From NCBI GenBank assembly GCA_029265405.1, contig JAJUJI010000002.1:218680-282679 (forward strand): 64,000 nt of DNA, in the 5' to 3' direction. The stretch's first letter is position 1. Each line of letters begins with the position of its first letter. Shown piece by piece: positions 1 through 8,270 of the stretch. Source of the stretch: Clostridiales bacterium. GTDB taxonomy: Bacteria; Bacillota; Clostridia; Oscillospirales; Oscillospiraceae. The notes beneath the pieces were generated by a model, which did not search any database, was not told the DNA's origin, and saw only the letters and a program-made list of their open reading frames with translations. Both the position numbers and the translations under genes were made by a program.

Positions 1-124
1 CTGTCCCACCAACTGGGGCCTAAGCCCCCGCGAGGCGCTTGTCTGGCTGCGTGAGAACATGCTGAAGTATTACCCGCTTGGCATATATAAGGATAAGTAT
101 CCCGAAGGAGGAGAATCGAAATGA
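1..124 (+). CDS. 2-oxoacid:ferredoxin oxidoreductase, TPP-binding beta subunit (C-terminal end only)
   Basis: The open frame enters from the left edge (codons from base 2) and ends in TGA at 122-124. It contains CPTNWGLSP followed by a WLRENMLKYYPLGIYK tail, typical of the end of KorB/VorB-type beta subunits, which bind thiamine pyrophosphate and decarboxylate 2-oxoacids with ferredoxin as acceptor. The stop overlaps the start of the gamma-subunit gene (ATGA), so the two are translationally coupled. The substrate (2-oxoglutarate, branched-chain or other 2-oxoacid) cannot be told from this fragment. Confidence 0.8.
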   Translation, partial: CPTNWGLSPREALVWLRENMLKYYPLGIYKDKYPEGGESK

Positions 125-657
125 GCAAGGACCTCACGCTTCTTCTCGCGGGCTTCGGAGGCCAGGGCCTGCTGTTTGCCGGCAAGGTGGCCGCCTATGC
201 CGGTCTTATAGACGGCAGGGAGATATCCTGGCTCCCCTCCTACGGGCCCGAAATGCGCGGCGGTACGGCAAATTGCAGCGTAACGATCAGCGACTCGCCC
301 ATCGGCTCGCCGCTGATCCTCAATCCCAACGCTTTGATCGTAATGAATCTCCCATCTTACGACAAATATATCGGCTCCGCGGCCCCCGGCGCCACGGCCA
401 TAGTTGACAGCTCTATGATTGACCGTAAAACCGGCCGACACGACATTTCCGTTTTTTATGTTCCCGGCACGAGGCTTGCGGAGGAGGGCGGCATGAAGGG
501 GCTGGCCAATATGATACTGTTGGGCAAGCTGCTTAAGGAAACCGGCTTTACTTCGTTTGAATCCATGGACAAGGCGCTGGTCAAGTGCGTTTCTGCAAAG
601 CACGCCGACCTTTTGGAGCAGAACAGAAAGGCTGTCAAGACGGGGTTCGAGTACTAG
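121..657 (+). CDS. 2-oxoacid:ferredoxin oxidoreductase gamma subunit (KorC/VorC-like)
   Basis: The 178-residue protein is the full usual length of the separate gamma subunit. [15 protein letters not shown] near the N-terminus is the family glycine-rich motif and [13 protein letters not shown] the second conserved block. The subunit completes the cytoplasmic complex that couples CoA-dependent 2-oxoacid oxidation to ferredoxin reduction. It overlaps the beta-subunit gene by 4 nt with GAAGGAGGAGA upstream of the ATG, and it is the last gene of its operon because two hairpins follow. Family is secure, substrate unknown. Confidence 0.9.
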   Translation: MSKDLTLLLAGFGGQGLLFAGKVAAYAGLIDGREISWLPSYGPEMRGGTANCSVTISDSPIGSPLILNPNALIVMNLPSYDKYIGSAAPGATAIVDSSMIDRKTGRHDISVFYVPGTRLAEEGGMKGLANMILLGKLLKETGFTSFESMDKALVKCVSAKHADLLEQNRKAVKTGFEY

Positions 658-663
658 CCGAAA

Positions 664-690
664 AAAAGGCGGGCATATGCCCGCCTTTTT
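664..690 (+). terminator. Rho-independent terminator of the oxidoreductase operon
   Basis: Perfect dyad AAAGGCGGGC-AT-GCCCGCCTTT directly after the gamma-subunit stop, running into a T tract at its 3' side. Confidence 0.9.
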
Positions 691-696
691 CATATA

Positions 697-744
697 GACG
701 AACCGGCGGAAAGGTCTTTCCTTTCCGCCGGTTCGTCTTTTTTT
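697..744. terminator. Second, probably bidirectional terminator between convergent genes
   Basis: A 17-bp perfect stem (697-713 with 721-737, 7-nt loop) is followed by a T tract at 738-744. It overlaps the 3' end of the convergent CofE-like gene, so it may serve both strands. Confidence 0.85.
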
Positions 745-1909
745 ACAAGCTCGCGTAATTTGAAAAATAATTCTGGATCAGAATGATCGGCGTGCCTTTG
801 TCGCCATTGCCGCCCGTAAGCTCGCAGAGGCGGCTAAGCAGCTCGGAGTACCGCCGGGGAAATGTGCCTTCAGCGCAGGAAGCCCGGCCTCCGCCAGAGG
901 GATTGCTTATCCGTTCCTTCACGGCGCTGCAAAGCTCTTCGCCGCTAAGGTCCGGAAATTCATCGTCGGCTATCAGCCTGAGCTTCTGCTCGCGCGCCGC
1001 TCCCTCCAAGCCTTCAGTATGGGCAGGATATAACAGCCTCTCTTCAGCACCCGCGGTTTCCTTCAAGCGTCCGTCGCCGTAAAGAAGAACCTCCACCCTT
1101 TTGCCCGTCGCCTCAAGCATAGCCTGACGCAGGCTATTGACAAAGGCCTCGCAGTTTCTCGCAAGCAGCTTCACCCTATCCCGTCCCGCGCTTGAGGAGC
1201 CTAAAAGCCCGTATTTTTCGTTGTAGCCGCTGCCGTCGATTGAACAATTCATGAGCTCGTCCAGGCGTAAGGCTTTCTCCGCGCCGCCGCCCTTCAATAT
1301 GCGGCTTGTGCGCAGGCGCGTATGAATATCGCAATTGACGACATTCCTGGTATAATGCAGTATATATCTGGGGTTATTTGAAAAAATAATATCTATGTTT
1401 CCGCCCAGACTCTTGAAATAGTTTACGTAGTTCACGCCGGTAAAACTGTCAACTGTCTTATCTTTGAATATGGCGCGGAAGCCACGTTCGTCGAAGCTGT
1501 CGGTGTAGGGGTCTATCCCCTTTTCGTCCAGCTCGTCTATTCCGACAAGCATGCTGCCAAGCTCGTCTGCTGGATATGAAAGCTGTATATAAAGCCTGTC
1601 GCAGGCCCTCGAGAAAGCGCGTATCAGGTTGCCAAAGCGGCTGCGGCTGAGCAGCGGAAACAAGACGCCCATGTCCCTGCCGCCAAGCTTTTCCCTTACA
1701 TCCTTTTCGATATTTGCCAAATCGGCGTAGTTGCCCTGCGTCCTGGCAAGGACCGACTCCGTAACGCCTATAACGTCCCCATCCTGAATGGAGAAGCCCT
1801 GGTCCTGCGCAGCCTGCAAAACGCTGCGGCGCACCATTTCAACAAGATTGTCGCCCTGCCTGAAAACAGGCGCCGTAATTCCTCTGGATATTACGCCCGT
1901 GTAACGCAT
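743..1909 (-). CDS. CofE-like (coenzyme F420-0:L-glutamate ligase family) protein
   Basis: Predicted 388-residue cytosolic protein. The N-terminus (MRYTGVISRGITAPVF, then DVIGVTESVLARTQGNYA) resembles the F420-0 gamma-glutamyl ligase fold, which adds glutamate to a cofactor in a GTP-dependent reaction. Many Clostridia without a recognised F420 pathway carry such a long homologue, so the true substrate is uncertain. A TTG start is possible at 1933, but the ATG at 1909 has AGGAAAGGA 9 nt upstream and was chosen. It is a single-gene unit. No other F420 biosynthesis gene occurs in the window. Confidence 0.72.
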   Translation of the reverse strand: MRYTGVISRGITAPVFRQGDNLVEMVRRSVLQAAQDQGFSIQDGDVIGVTESVLARTQGNYADLANIEKDVREKLGGRDMGVLFPLLSRSRFGNLIRAFSRACDRLYIQLSYPADELGSMLVGIDELDEKGIDPYTDSFDERGFRAIFKDKTVDSFTGVNYVNYFKSLGGNIDIIFSNNPRYILHYTRNVVNCDIHTRLRTSRILKGGGAEKALRLDELMNCSIDGSGYNEKYGLLGSSSAGRDRVKLLARNCEAFVNSLRQAMLEATGKRVEVLLYGDGRLKETAGAEERLLYPAHTEGLEGAAREQKLRLIADDEFPDLSGEELCSAVKERISNPSGGGRASCAEGTFPRRYSELLSRLCELTGGNGDKGTPIILIQNYFSNYASL

Positions 1910-2025
1910 CCGAAGCGGTCCTTTCCTCTGCAAATTGAACTATCCGGCAGGAAATAGTATAAACACGGGCAGGGTTGAAGTCAATAATTCCAACTCAGAT
2001 TGCTGGTTAGCGATACATTTTTGGA

Positions 2026-2059
2026 ATAAACCGCGAAATCGATGGATTTCGCGGTTTAT
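2026..2059 (-). terminator. Inverted repeat after the DUF4349 gene, possible terminator
   Basis: Perfect 15-bp stem ATAAACCGCGAAATC / GATTTCGCGGTTTAT with a 4-nt loop, 36 bp downstream of the minus-strand DUF4349 stop. There is no long T tract, so termination is inferred only from stem strength and position. Confidence 0.55.
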
Positions 2060-2095
2060 AATTTGTGCAAGCTTATGATACTATGGGCGCGGTGC

Positions 2096-3148
2096 TCAGG
2101 CCTGTTTGTCCCCGTTCCCCCCTCCCGATTCTCTCCCGGCTTTTTTACGCCTTGACCTGACGGCAAGCCAAACAACGGCGGCTATAACGGCGGGAACCGC
2201 CAGCAGCGGCAAGGCAGACGCGATGATAATGACCGCCCTTTTGCAGGCTTTTACCAGCCATTTCAGGGAACCGCTTACGCCCCCTGCTATCTCCTCCCAG
2301 AAGGTTTTTGCAAGCACGGGCTCGTCGGAAAATTCCTGAACCTCGCTGACGCTCAGCTCAAGGGTAGAATAGCTTATCCTGCTGTCCCAGGCGTTGAGCT
2401 GCGTGGTAAGGCTTTCGATATTGTATCGGACCTGGGAAAGACGGTCCTCGATTGTGATCATGTCGGCTACGGTATCGGCCTTTTCCAGTATTTTCAGCAG
2501 TCTTTCCTCTTCAGTCCTGTACGCCTTGAGCTGCGACTCCGTATCGGTATACTGGGCGGTTACGTTTTGCGCCTGCGTGGAGGTATACGTGACGTTCCCC
2601 AGCTCGGATAAGCCGTTCTGCATTTCCGAAAAGCGGTCTTTGGGTATCCTTGCGACAAAATGCGCCGTGCGGTAGCTCGCCGACTTATAATGCTGAGTTT
2701 TATAGTCGTTGCCCGTAACATACGAGCTTTCGAGGAAACCGCCGTAGCGGTCTATCATCTTATAGACGCTTTCTACGGTCTTGTCAAATTCAAGCGTTTC
2801 TATCTCGGCGTAACCGGTATAGATAATCTTGTCGCCGCTGACGGCGCCCTGCTGAACGGTCAAAACAGAAGCCGAATTTGTCGGCTGCGCCTCGCCGGGC
2901 GCCGGTTGAGGCTTGATGTCTGAAGCCGAGGCGCTCCCATAGCCTCCGCTTTTTTCTATGTATTCGTATCCGCCGTCGACGGACGAGTCGCGCGAAACCG
3001 AGGATTCCTCGGCTTCCCCGTCGTAGCCTAACGGCTCGCTCTTTGAGGATACCGCAGTGTTCGCAGCTTTACCGCAGCCGGCAAAAACTGCGGCTGCAAG
3101 CGCGGCCAAAAGCAGCAGAGCTGCTGTAAAGGATATTTTGCGCTTCAT
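2096..3148 (-). CDS. DUF4349 family membrane-anchored lipoprotein
   Basis: A 350-residue predicted envelope protein. The N-terminus has a lipoprotein signal (hydrophobic run ending VFAGC). A low-complexity Ser/Pro/Ala linker follows, then a DUF4349 core (YTGYAEIETLEFDKTVESVYKM through ISYSTLELSVSEV), whose EERLLKILEKADTVADMI part looks coiled-coil. A transmembrane segment near residue 310 precedes a basic tail. The ATG at 3148 has AAGGGG 10 nt upstream and was preferred over the TTG at 3157. No enzymatic motif is seen and the role is unknown. It stands alone between two hairpins. Confidence 0.85.
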   Translation of the reverse strand: MKRKISFTAALLLLAALAAAVFAGCGKAANTAVSSKSEPLGYDGEAEESSVSRDSSVDGGYEYIEKSGGYGSASASDIKPQPAPGEAQPTNSASVLTVQQGAVSGDKIIYTGYAEIETLEFDKTVESVYKMIDRYGGFLESSYVTGNDYKTQHYKSASYRTAHFVARIPKDRFSEMQNGLSELGNVTYTSTQAQNVTAQYTDTESQLKAYRTEEERLLKILEKADTVADMITIEDRLSQVRYNIESLTTQLNAWDSRISYSTLELSVSEVQEFSDEPVLAKTFWEEIAGGVSGSLKWLVKACKRAVIIIASALPLLAVPAVIAAVVWLAVRSRRKKAGRESGGGNGDKQA

Positions 3149-3194
3149 TTGACTCAATCCCCTTATTCGTAGTGCATATATGACGAACGGCCAT

Positions 3195-3231
3195 TAAAAA
3201 AAGTTCCGGAGGTTCTGCTCCGGAACTTTTT
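3195..3231 (-). terminator. Terminator of proS
   Basis: 12-bp perfect stem (AAAAGTTCCGGA / TCCGGAACTTTT, 8-nt loop). On the minus strand it ends in a T run, 12 bp after the proS stop. Confidence 0.85.
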
Positions 3232-3242
3232 AGCTATAAAAA

Positions 3243-4679
3243 TCAATATGCTATGCCCCAAAGTATGGACTTTCCGGCGGGTTTCCCGCAGACAGGGCAA
3301 ATATCGCCCAGCTTTTCCTGCTCAAAGGGGATGCACCTTGACGATACGCCGGCTATTTCCTTCATCTTATTCTCGCAGTCCGCGCCGCCGCACCACATGG
3401 TTTTGATGAAGCCGCCCTTTTCCCTGATTATATCTCTCGCTTCCTCGGCCGAATATGCGGGGTATATGTTTTCGTCAAGGTTTTTCTTTGCCTTTTTGTA
3501 AAGAGCGCTTTGAATATCGTCCAGCAGCAGCTTTGCTTCGCCTTCCAGCTTATCAAGAGGCACATTGATTTTTACGCCGCTGTCGCGCCGCGCGAGCACG
3601 CACTGATTGTTCTCGATATCCTTCGGGCCCAGCTCCAGCCTCAAAGGCACGCCCTTCATTTCGTATTCGGCAAATTTCCAGCCGGGACTCTGGTCTCCCG
3701 TGTCGGTTTTTACTCTTAAGCCCGCCTGCCTGAGCCTTTCGGCCAGCTTAAGGGCCGTTTCCGTAACGCCCTCCCTATGCGCCGCTACCGGTATTACGAC
3801 GACCTGTATGGGCGCTATTCTCGGAGGCAGAACCAGGCCGCTGTTGTCGCCGTGGGTCATAATAATGCCGCCTATAATGCGCGTCGAAAGTCCCCAGGAG
3901 GTCTGGTGCGGGTATTGCAACGTGTTGTTTTTGTCGTTGAAGGAAATGTCAAAGGCCTTGGCAAAGCCGTCTCCGAAATAATGGCTCGTACCGGCCTGCA
4001 GGGCTTTTCTGTCGTGCATCATGCACTCTATGGTATAAGTATTGACCGCGCCGGCAAATTTCTCCTTATCGGTTTTTACGCCTTTTATAACGGGCATTGC
4101 CAGCCAGTTCTCGGTAAGGTCGGCGTAGACGTTGAGCATGCGCTCGGTTTCTTCCACCGCCTCCTCAGCCGTCGCGTGCAGGGTATGGCCCTCCTGCCAC
4201 AAAAATTCCCGGCCGCGAAGGAAGGGCCGCGTCGTCTTTTCCCAGCGCAGCACCGAGCACCATTGGTTGTACAGGAAGGGCAGGTCGCGCCATGAATGCA
4301 ATACGTGCGACCAATGGTCGCAGAACAGCGTTTCGCTTGTAGGCCTGATGCACAGCTTCTCGGGCAGTTGTTCGGAGCCGCCGATTGTCACCCAGGCGCA
4401 TTCCGGCGCGAAGCCCTCCACATGGTCCTTTTCCTTTTGAAGCAGCGATTCCGGTATTAGCAGGGGCATTGAAACGTTCACATGCCCGGTTGCCTTAAAC
4501 ATGGCGTCAAGTGCGGACTGTATGTTTTCCCATATGGCGTAGCCGTAAGGCCTGAGGATAAAAAGGCCCTTTACCCCGGAATAGTCCACCAGCTCGGCTT
4601 TAGTCACAACGTCTGTGTACCACTGTGCAAAGTCGACCTCCATGTCCGTAATCTGTTGAACCTTTTTATCCTTAGACAT
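3243..4679 (-). CDS. proS: Prolyl-tRNA synthetase, archaeal/eukaryotic-like short form
   Basis: A 478-residue class II aminoacyl-tRNA synthetase that charges tRNA-Pro in the cytoplasm. Motif 2 lies in the [19 protein letters not shown] region, with the typical [23 protein letters not shown] block before it and [24 protein letters not shown] (motif 3 region) after. The length and the C-terminal zinc-type extension ([12 protein letters not shown] ... CPVCGKPAG ... GIAY end) mark the ProRS form without the bacterial INS editing insert. Upstream (4680-4825) I see no T-box specifier or antiterminator sequence. Monocistronic by spacing. Confidence 0.96.
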   Translation of the reverse strand: MSKDKKVQQITDMEVDFAQWYTDVVTKAELVDYSGVKGLFILRPYGYAIWENIQSALDAMFKATGHVNVSMPLLIPESLLQKEKDHVEGFAPECAWVTIGGSEQLPEKLCIRPTSETLFCDHWSHVLHSWRDLPFLYNQWCSVLRWEKTTRPFLRGREFLWQEGHTLHATAEEAVEETERMLNVYADLTENWLAMPVIKGVKTDKEKFAGAVNTYTIECMMHDRKALQAGTSHYFGDGFAKAFDISFNDKNNTLQYPHQTSWGLSTRIIGGIIMTHGDNSGLVLPPRIAPIQVVVIPVAAHREGVTETALKLAERLRQAGLRVKTDTGDQSPGWKFAEYEMKGVPLRLELGPKDIENNQCVLARRDSGVKINVPLDKLEGEAKLLLDDIQSALYKKAKKNLDENIYPAYSAEEARDIIREKGGFIKTMWCGGADCENKMKEIAGVSSRCIPFEQEKLGDICPVCGKPAGKSILWGIAY

Positions 4680-4777
4680 CGTTACGCTCCCTTACCATGT
4701 AAATAATTGATTAGACGAATAACTAAAAAGTCAGCAAATATTGTACACGCTGAAATTTGCGATGTCAATAAAAGACT

Positions 4778-4810
4778 CAAAATACCCGCGCCTTTGGCGC
4801 GGGTATTTTG
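4778..4810 (-). terminator. Terminator after the corrinoid-protein gene
   Basis: 15-bp perfect stem (4778-4792 with 4796-4810) with a 3-nt loop, GC-rich core and A/T ends, 16 bp beyond the corrinoid-protein stop. It closes the one-carbon cluster. Confidence 0.85.
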
Positions 4811-4825
4811 CATGCTGCCGCTTGA

Positions 4826-5479
4826 TTATTTCTTTGCGTCCCACTCGGCCTTGAGCCTCTTGGCAAGCTCGGCCGCGGAGGCGGCGTCTTCGGAATAGCC
4901 GTCGGCTCCGATTTCATCCGCAAAAGCCTGGGTTACTGGAGCGCCGCCGACCATTATCTTGACGGTGTCGCGCAGACCCGAAGCCACTATCGCTTCTATG
5001 GTTTCCTTCATGGCGGGCATTGTCGTCGTCAACAGGGCGGAGAGGGCTACTATCTTGCAGTCCGGATTTTCCTTCATCGCTTCAATGAACTTTTCGGCCG
5101 GAACGTCAACGCCGAGGTCTATTACCTCGAAGCCGGCGCCTTCGATCATCATGCCGACAAGGTTCTTGCCGATGTCGTGCAGGTCGCCTGCGACGGTGCC
5201 GAGTATAAGCTTGCCCTTGGATTCGGTGCCGGCAGCCTTAAGGTAGGGGGTCAGAACCTCGACGCCCTTCTTCATGGCGCGTGCGGCAATGAGCATCTCC
5301 GGAACAAAGATCTCATTGTTCTTGAACTTTTCGCCTACAACCGCCATGGCGCCGATCATACCGATGTTGAGTATGTCGGCGGCGCTTGCGCCCTCATCCA
5401 GAGCTTCCTGCACCAGGCCGGCAACTATCTTTACCTTGCCCTTTTCTACGGCTTCCGCTACTTCTTGGATTTTAGACAT
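4826..5479 (-). CDS. Cobalamin-binding methyltransferase corrinoid protein (MtbC/MttC-like)
   Basis: 217 residues. Residues 1-85 form the methionine-synthase-type helical cap; 88-217 form the B12-binding Rossmann domain with DLHDIG (His101 is the predicted lower axial cobalt ligand), the SALLTTTM loop and GGAPVT. Such proteins carry a methyl group between a substrate-specific methyltransferase and a methyl acceptor. The ATG at 5479 has AGGAGGAG 8 nt upstream; an in-frame upstream start gives 27 unlikely residues. It follows the methyl-THF methyltransferase gene by 130 nt, its probable partner. No MttB/MtaB-type substrate methyltransferase is in the window. Confidence 0.92.
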   Translation of the reverse strand: MSKIQEVAEAVEKGKVKIVAGLVQEALDEGASAADILNIGMIGAMAVVGEKFKNNEIFVPEMLIAARAMKKGVEVLTPYLKAAGTESKGKLILGTVAGDLHDIGKNLVGMMIEGAGFEVIDLGVDVPAEKFIEAMKENPDCKIVALSALLTTTMPAMKETIEAIVASGLRDTVKIMVGGAPVTQAFADEIGADGYSEDAASAAELAKRLKAEWDAKK

Positions 5480-5609
5480 TAATAACTCCTCCTGAACATA
5501 TATTGATAATAAATGTTGATAATGGAACACTTTTCTATATGCTGGGAACGCAAAAAACAAAAAATCAAGCCTTGATTAAAGCCTGCCTCGGCAAAGCATT
5601 GAAAGCCGC

Positions 5610-6428
5610 TTACTTTTTCGCCGGTTTATTGGTGGCGGCGATGCGATCCTCGCGGAAAGCGGTGATATATTCCATGCAAAATTCGTCCCTGCCCAGCAAA
5701 GCCTCGGTCGCGTAAACGACGCCGAGAAGCTGCTTGTCCAGCGGGTCGAATATCGCGCTGTCCATTCCGGCGTTCATGGCGAGAACCACAAAGCCTATGT
5801 TGACTAGCTTCCTCGCGGGAAGGTTGAAGGAGATGTTGCTTACAGCGCCGCTGATATGGATGGTCGGATACTTCTTCTTGATCGTCGTTATGACCTCTAT
5901 GACCATGGCGATGCCGTCTTCGGAAGTGCAGAGCATTTCAACGAGGGGGTCTATGTGTATCCTGTTGGGCGCTATGCCGTATTCCTTTGCCTTTGCCATT
6001 ATGTTGTCAAAAACTCTCAGACGGTCTGCGGCGCTCTTGGGTATTCCCTTATCGTCGCTCAGCAGGGCCATGACCTCCCACTTGGTGTTGGCAATCGCGG
6101 GAAAGACAAGGTCTATCTTATTGCCTTCGCCGGAAACGGAGTTGACAAGACCCGGCTTTTTTACATAGGGGAGAAGCTGGACAAGGCATTCCGCGTTGGG
6201 ACTGTCGACGCTGATGGGGGTATCCGTGGCGTCCTGCACGATGTCAAGCATCCAGCGCATGGTTTCAAATTCCACTTCCGGCGGCACGGAAGCGCAAACG
6301 TCGATGTAGCTTGCGCCCGCCTCGGACTGCTTCACCGCCAAATCGCGGATGAAGGCCTCGTCTCTGGCCGCTATTGCCTTTGCAACGGACGGAATAGAGC
6401 CATTGATTTTTTCGGCAATAATAATCAT
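5610..6428 (-). CDS. Methyltetrahydrofolate:corrinoid protein methyltransferase (AcsE/MtvB-like pterin-binding TIM barrel)
   Basis: 272 residues, the usual size of the stand-alone pterin-binding domain also found in MetH and AcsE. Visible motifs are IIIAEKING at the N-terminus, SVDSPN, LVNSVSGEGNK and the ISGAVSNISFNLPARKLVN block near residue 195. It should transfer methyl groups between methyl-THF and the cobalt of the corrinoid protein encoded next. In the Wood-Ljungdahl pathway the flow is toward cobalt; in methylotrophic use it is toward THF. GAGGTTAAAAGA precedes the ATG. Confidence 0.88.
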   Translation of the reverse strand: MIIIAEKINGSIPSVAKAIAARDEAFIRDLAVKQSEAGASYIDVCASVPPEVEFETMRWMLDIVQDATDTPISVDSPNAECLVQLLPYVKKPGLVNSVSGEGNKIDLVFPAIANTKWEVMALLSDDKGIPKSAADRLRVFDNIMAKAKEYGIAPNRIHIDPLVEMLCTSEDGIAMVIEVITTIKKKYPTIHISGAVSNISFNLPARKLVNIGFVVLAMNAGMDSAIFDPLDKQLLGVVYATEALLGRDEFCMEYITAFREDRIAATNKPAKK

Positions 6429-6675
6429 TCTTTTAACCTCACTGATCTAATTACTGGTAATATTGCTTGCGCTAGGCGCATATTACTCTATTATTGCTGA
6501 TCGCCGCAGCTTGTCCGCAGGCGCATAAAAGGCAGCCTGACAGGCCGCTGCATGCTTTTACTATGCTTCATTTTTTACCGAGAAACATTATAGCAAAGAA
6601 TATTCATTTTAACAACACTATTTTTTCGATTAACCTGCTCATTTGACATTATTTATGAAAGCAGGTTAAGCAAAT

Positions 6676-7524
6676 TCATATGGTCCTCTTCGCGGCCTCT
6701 ATCACATGCTTTACAAGCACGCTCGTAGTAACGGTGCCGACGCCGCCGGGAACCGGAGTTATGGCGGCGACAACAGGCTCGGCGGCGGCAAAATCAACGT
6801 CGCCCTTCATATTACCCTGCTCGTCAAAATTTATGCCCACGTCAATGACAACCTGGCCCGGCTTAAAGAAGCCTTCTCCTACCACGCCGGCCTTGCCCGC
6901 GCAGGCTATGACGACGTCAGCCTCGCGCACGACGGAGGCCATATCCTTGGTCTTTGTATGGCAGACGGTGACGGTGCCGTTTTTCTGTAGGGCCATGATG
7001 GCCGCGGGCTTGCCTACGACGAGGCTGCGGCCGACTATTGCGACCTTCTTGCCCGTCAGGTCTATCCCGAAGTGGTCGAGTATCTCCATGCAGGCCGTAG
7101 GCGTGCATGGAGGAAAGCCCAGCTCGGTGCAGGAGTAGGTGCCGGCCATGCTGAGATCGGTAATCCCGTCCACATCCTTTTCAGGGGCCAGGCGGTTTCT
7201 CACATAGTTTTCGTTGATATGCTTCGGCAGGGGCCTGAAAAGCAGGCAGCCGTGTATGCCCTTGTCGTTGTTGATCTGGTCTATTGCTTTAAGAAGCTCG
7301 TCCTGCGAAGCGTCCGTAGGAAGAACAAAATTCCTGACCGCGACGCCTATGCCCTTGCAGCGGGTCATGGCGCCCTTTTCATAGCTGATATCGTCTCCGC
7401 GCTCGCCGACGCGCACTATGGCAAGAGTGGGCTCCACGCCCTTGGCCTTGAGCGCTTCCACGTCCGCGATCATTTTTTCCTTCATCGCGTCTACGACGTC
7501 TTTGCCTTTTAGAATAGTAGCCAT
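6676..7524 (-). CDS. folD: Methylene-tetrahydrofolate dehydrogenase (FolD family), catalytic-lysine-less variant
   Basis: A 282-residue cytosolic enzyme interconverting methylene- and methenyl-THF with NAD(P). Conserved blocks: KDVDGITDLS, FPPCTPTACMEIL, GRSLVVGKPAA (nucleotide-binding turn) and TPVPGGVGTVTTSVL. The usual Tyr-x3-Lys of bifunctional FolD (Tyr52/Lys56 in human) reads Tyr48-Glu-Lys-Gly-Ala52 here, so the lysine needed for cyclohydrolase activity is absent. A dedicated cyclohydrolase gene (fchA) is the upstream neighbour, which suggests a dehydrogenase-only enzyme. GGAGG lies 8 nt before the ATG. Confidence 0.93.
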   Translation of the reverse strand: MATILKGKDVVDAMKEKMIADVEALKAKGVEPTLAIVRVGERGDDISYEKGAMTRCKGIGVAVRNFVLPTDASQDELLKAIDQINNDKGIHGCLLFRPLPKHINENYVRNRLAPEKDVDGITDLSMAGTYSCTELGFPPCTPTACMEILDHFGIDLTGKKVAIVGRSLVVGKPAAIMALQKNGTVTVCHTKTKDMASVVREADVVIACAGKAGVVGEGFFKPGQVVIDVGINFDEQGNMKGDVDFAAAEPVVAAITPVPGGVGTVTTSVLVKHVIEAAKRTI

Positions 7525-7565
7525 TAATACAACCTCCGTTTAGCTGTCAAATGCCGATCGAAAAA

Positions 7566-7608
7566 ATTTAGTTGCCGGCGGCCGATAACCGGCAGCCGAC
7601 AACTAAAT
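7566..7608 (-). terminator. Terminator or attenuator between fchA and folD
   Basis: 14-bp stem (7566-7579 with 7595-7608, one mismatch). On the minus strand a T-rich tail (complement of AAAAAA at 7561-7566) follows. It lies immediately after the fchA stop, so folD and the genes after it may be expressed at a lower level or from their own promoter. Confidence 0.75.
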
Positions 7609-7612
7609 GATG

Positions 7613-8245
7613 TCAGGCCTTTAGCCTGTCGAACACGCCGTTGTATATCTCGTCGGCCATGGGAACGTATTTTTCCAGCATAGCGTAAGCTTTTTTGTTG
7701 AGCTCATCGGCGTACGCCTTGTCGGTCATGGCCTTGGTGTTGATGAACACGTTCAGGCTGGCGCCCTGCAGAGCGGCGCGGCAGAAGGCGACTCCTACCC
7801 CAGCGTCGCTTATGGCAAGGCTCGAACCCTTGGCCGCAAACTCCTTTTGAAGCTCTATGGCCTCGCAGCACTTAACCATTATTTCCATGGGCACGGAGCA
7901 GGCGTCGCGCAGGCAGGCTTCCATTATGCGTTCCTTTTCGGCCTTCTGCTCCTCGGTATCCTTCGGAAGCCCGTAGGCCTTAGAAAGAGGCTCGAAAACC
8001 ACGGCGTCCTCGTCGATCTGCCTGAGCAGGGCCGCGCGTATCTCCTCGGCCTTCTTCATCAGCTCTATTATCTCGGCTTCCACGTCGGCATACTTCTTTT
8101 TGCCGACGGTAAGGGCTCCGACCATGCTGCCCAGCGCCGTACCTACGGCGCCCACCAGCGCCGACGCCCCCCCGCCTCCGGGCACTGAGGCCTTGGAGGC
8201 GAGGACGTCGGTAAACTCAACAAGATTTTTATCAAGAAAGCTCAT
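7613..8245 (-). CDS. fchA: Methenyl-tetrahydrofolate cyclohydrolase (FTCD cyclodeaminase-like)
   Basis: A 210-residue, mostly helical protein of the formiminotransferase-cyclodeaminase C-domain family. The signature SVPGGGGASALVGAVGTALGSMV lies at residues 19-42, and SDAGVGVAFCRAALQGASLNVFIN is the second block. In acetogens and purinolytic clostridia the stand-alone form hydrolyses methenyl-THF to formyl-THF (or acts on formimino-THF). It lies 25 nt downstream of fhs, which supplies formyl-THF, and upstream of folD, giving the formate-to-methylene-THF sequence in order. Confidence 0.9.
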   Translation of the reverse strand: MSFLDKNLVEFTDVLASKASVPGGGGASALVGAVGTALGSMVGALTVGKKKYADVEAEIIELMKKAEEIRAALLRQIDEDAVVFEPLSKAYGLPKDTEEQKAEKERIMEACLRDACSVPMEIMVKCCEAIELQKEFAAKGSSLAISDAGVGVAFCRAALQGASLNVFINTKAMTDKAYADELNKKAYAMLEKYVPMADEIYNGVFDRLKA

Positions 8246-8270
8246 GGTTTACCCCAATTTTCAGCTGCGC

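Noticed and set aside
4680..4825. T-box leader before proS
   Set aside because: Too short and no T-box antiterminator sequence.
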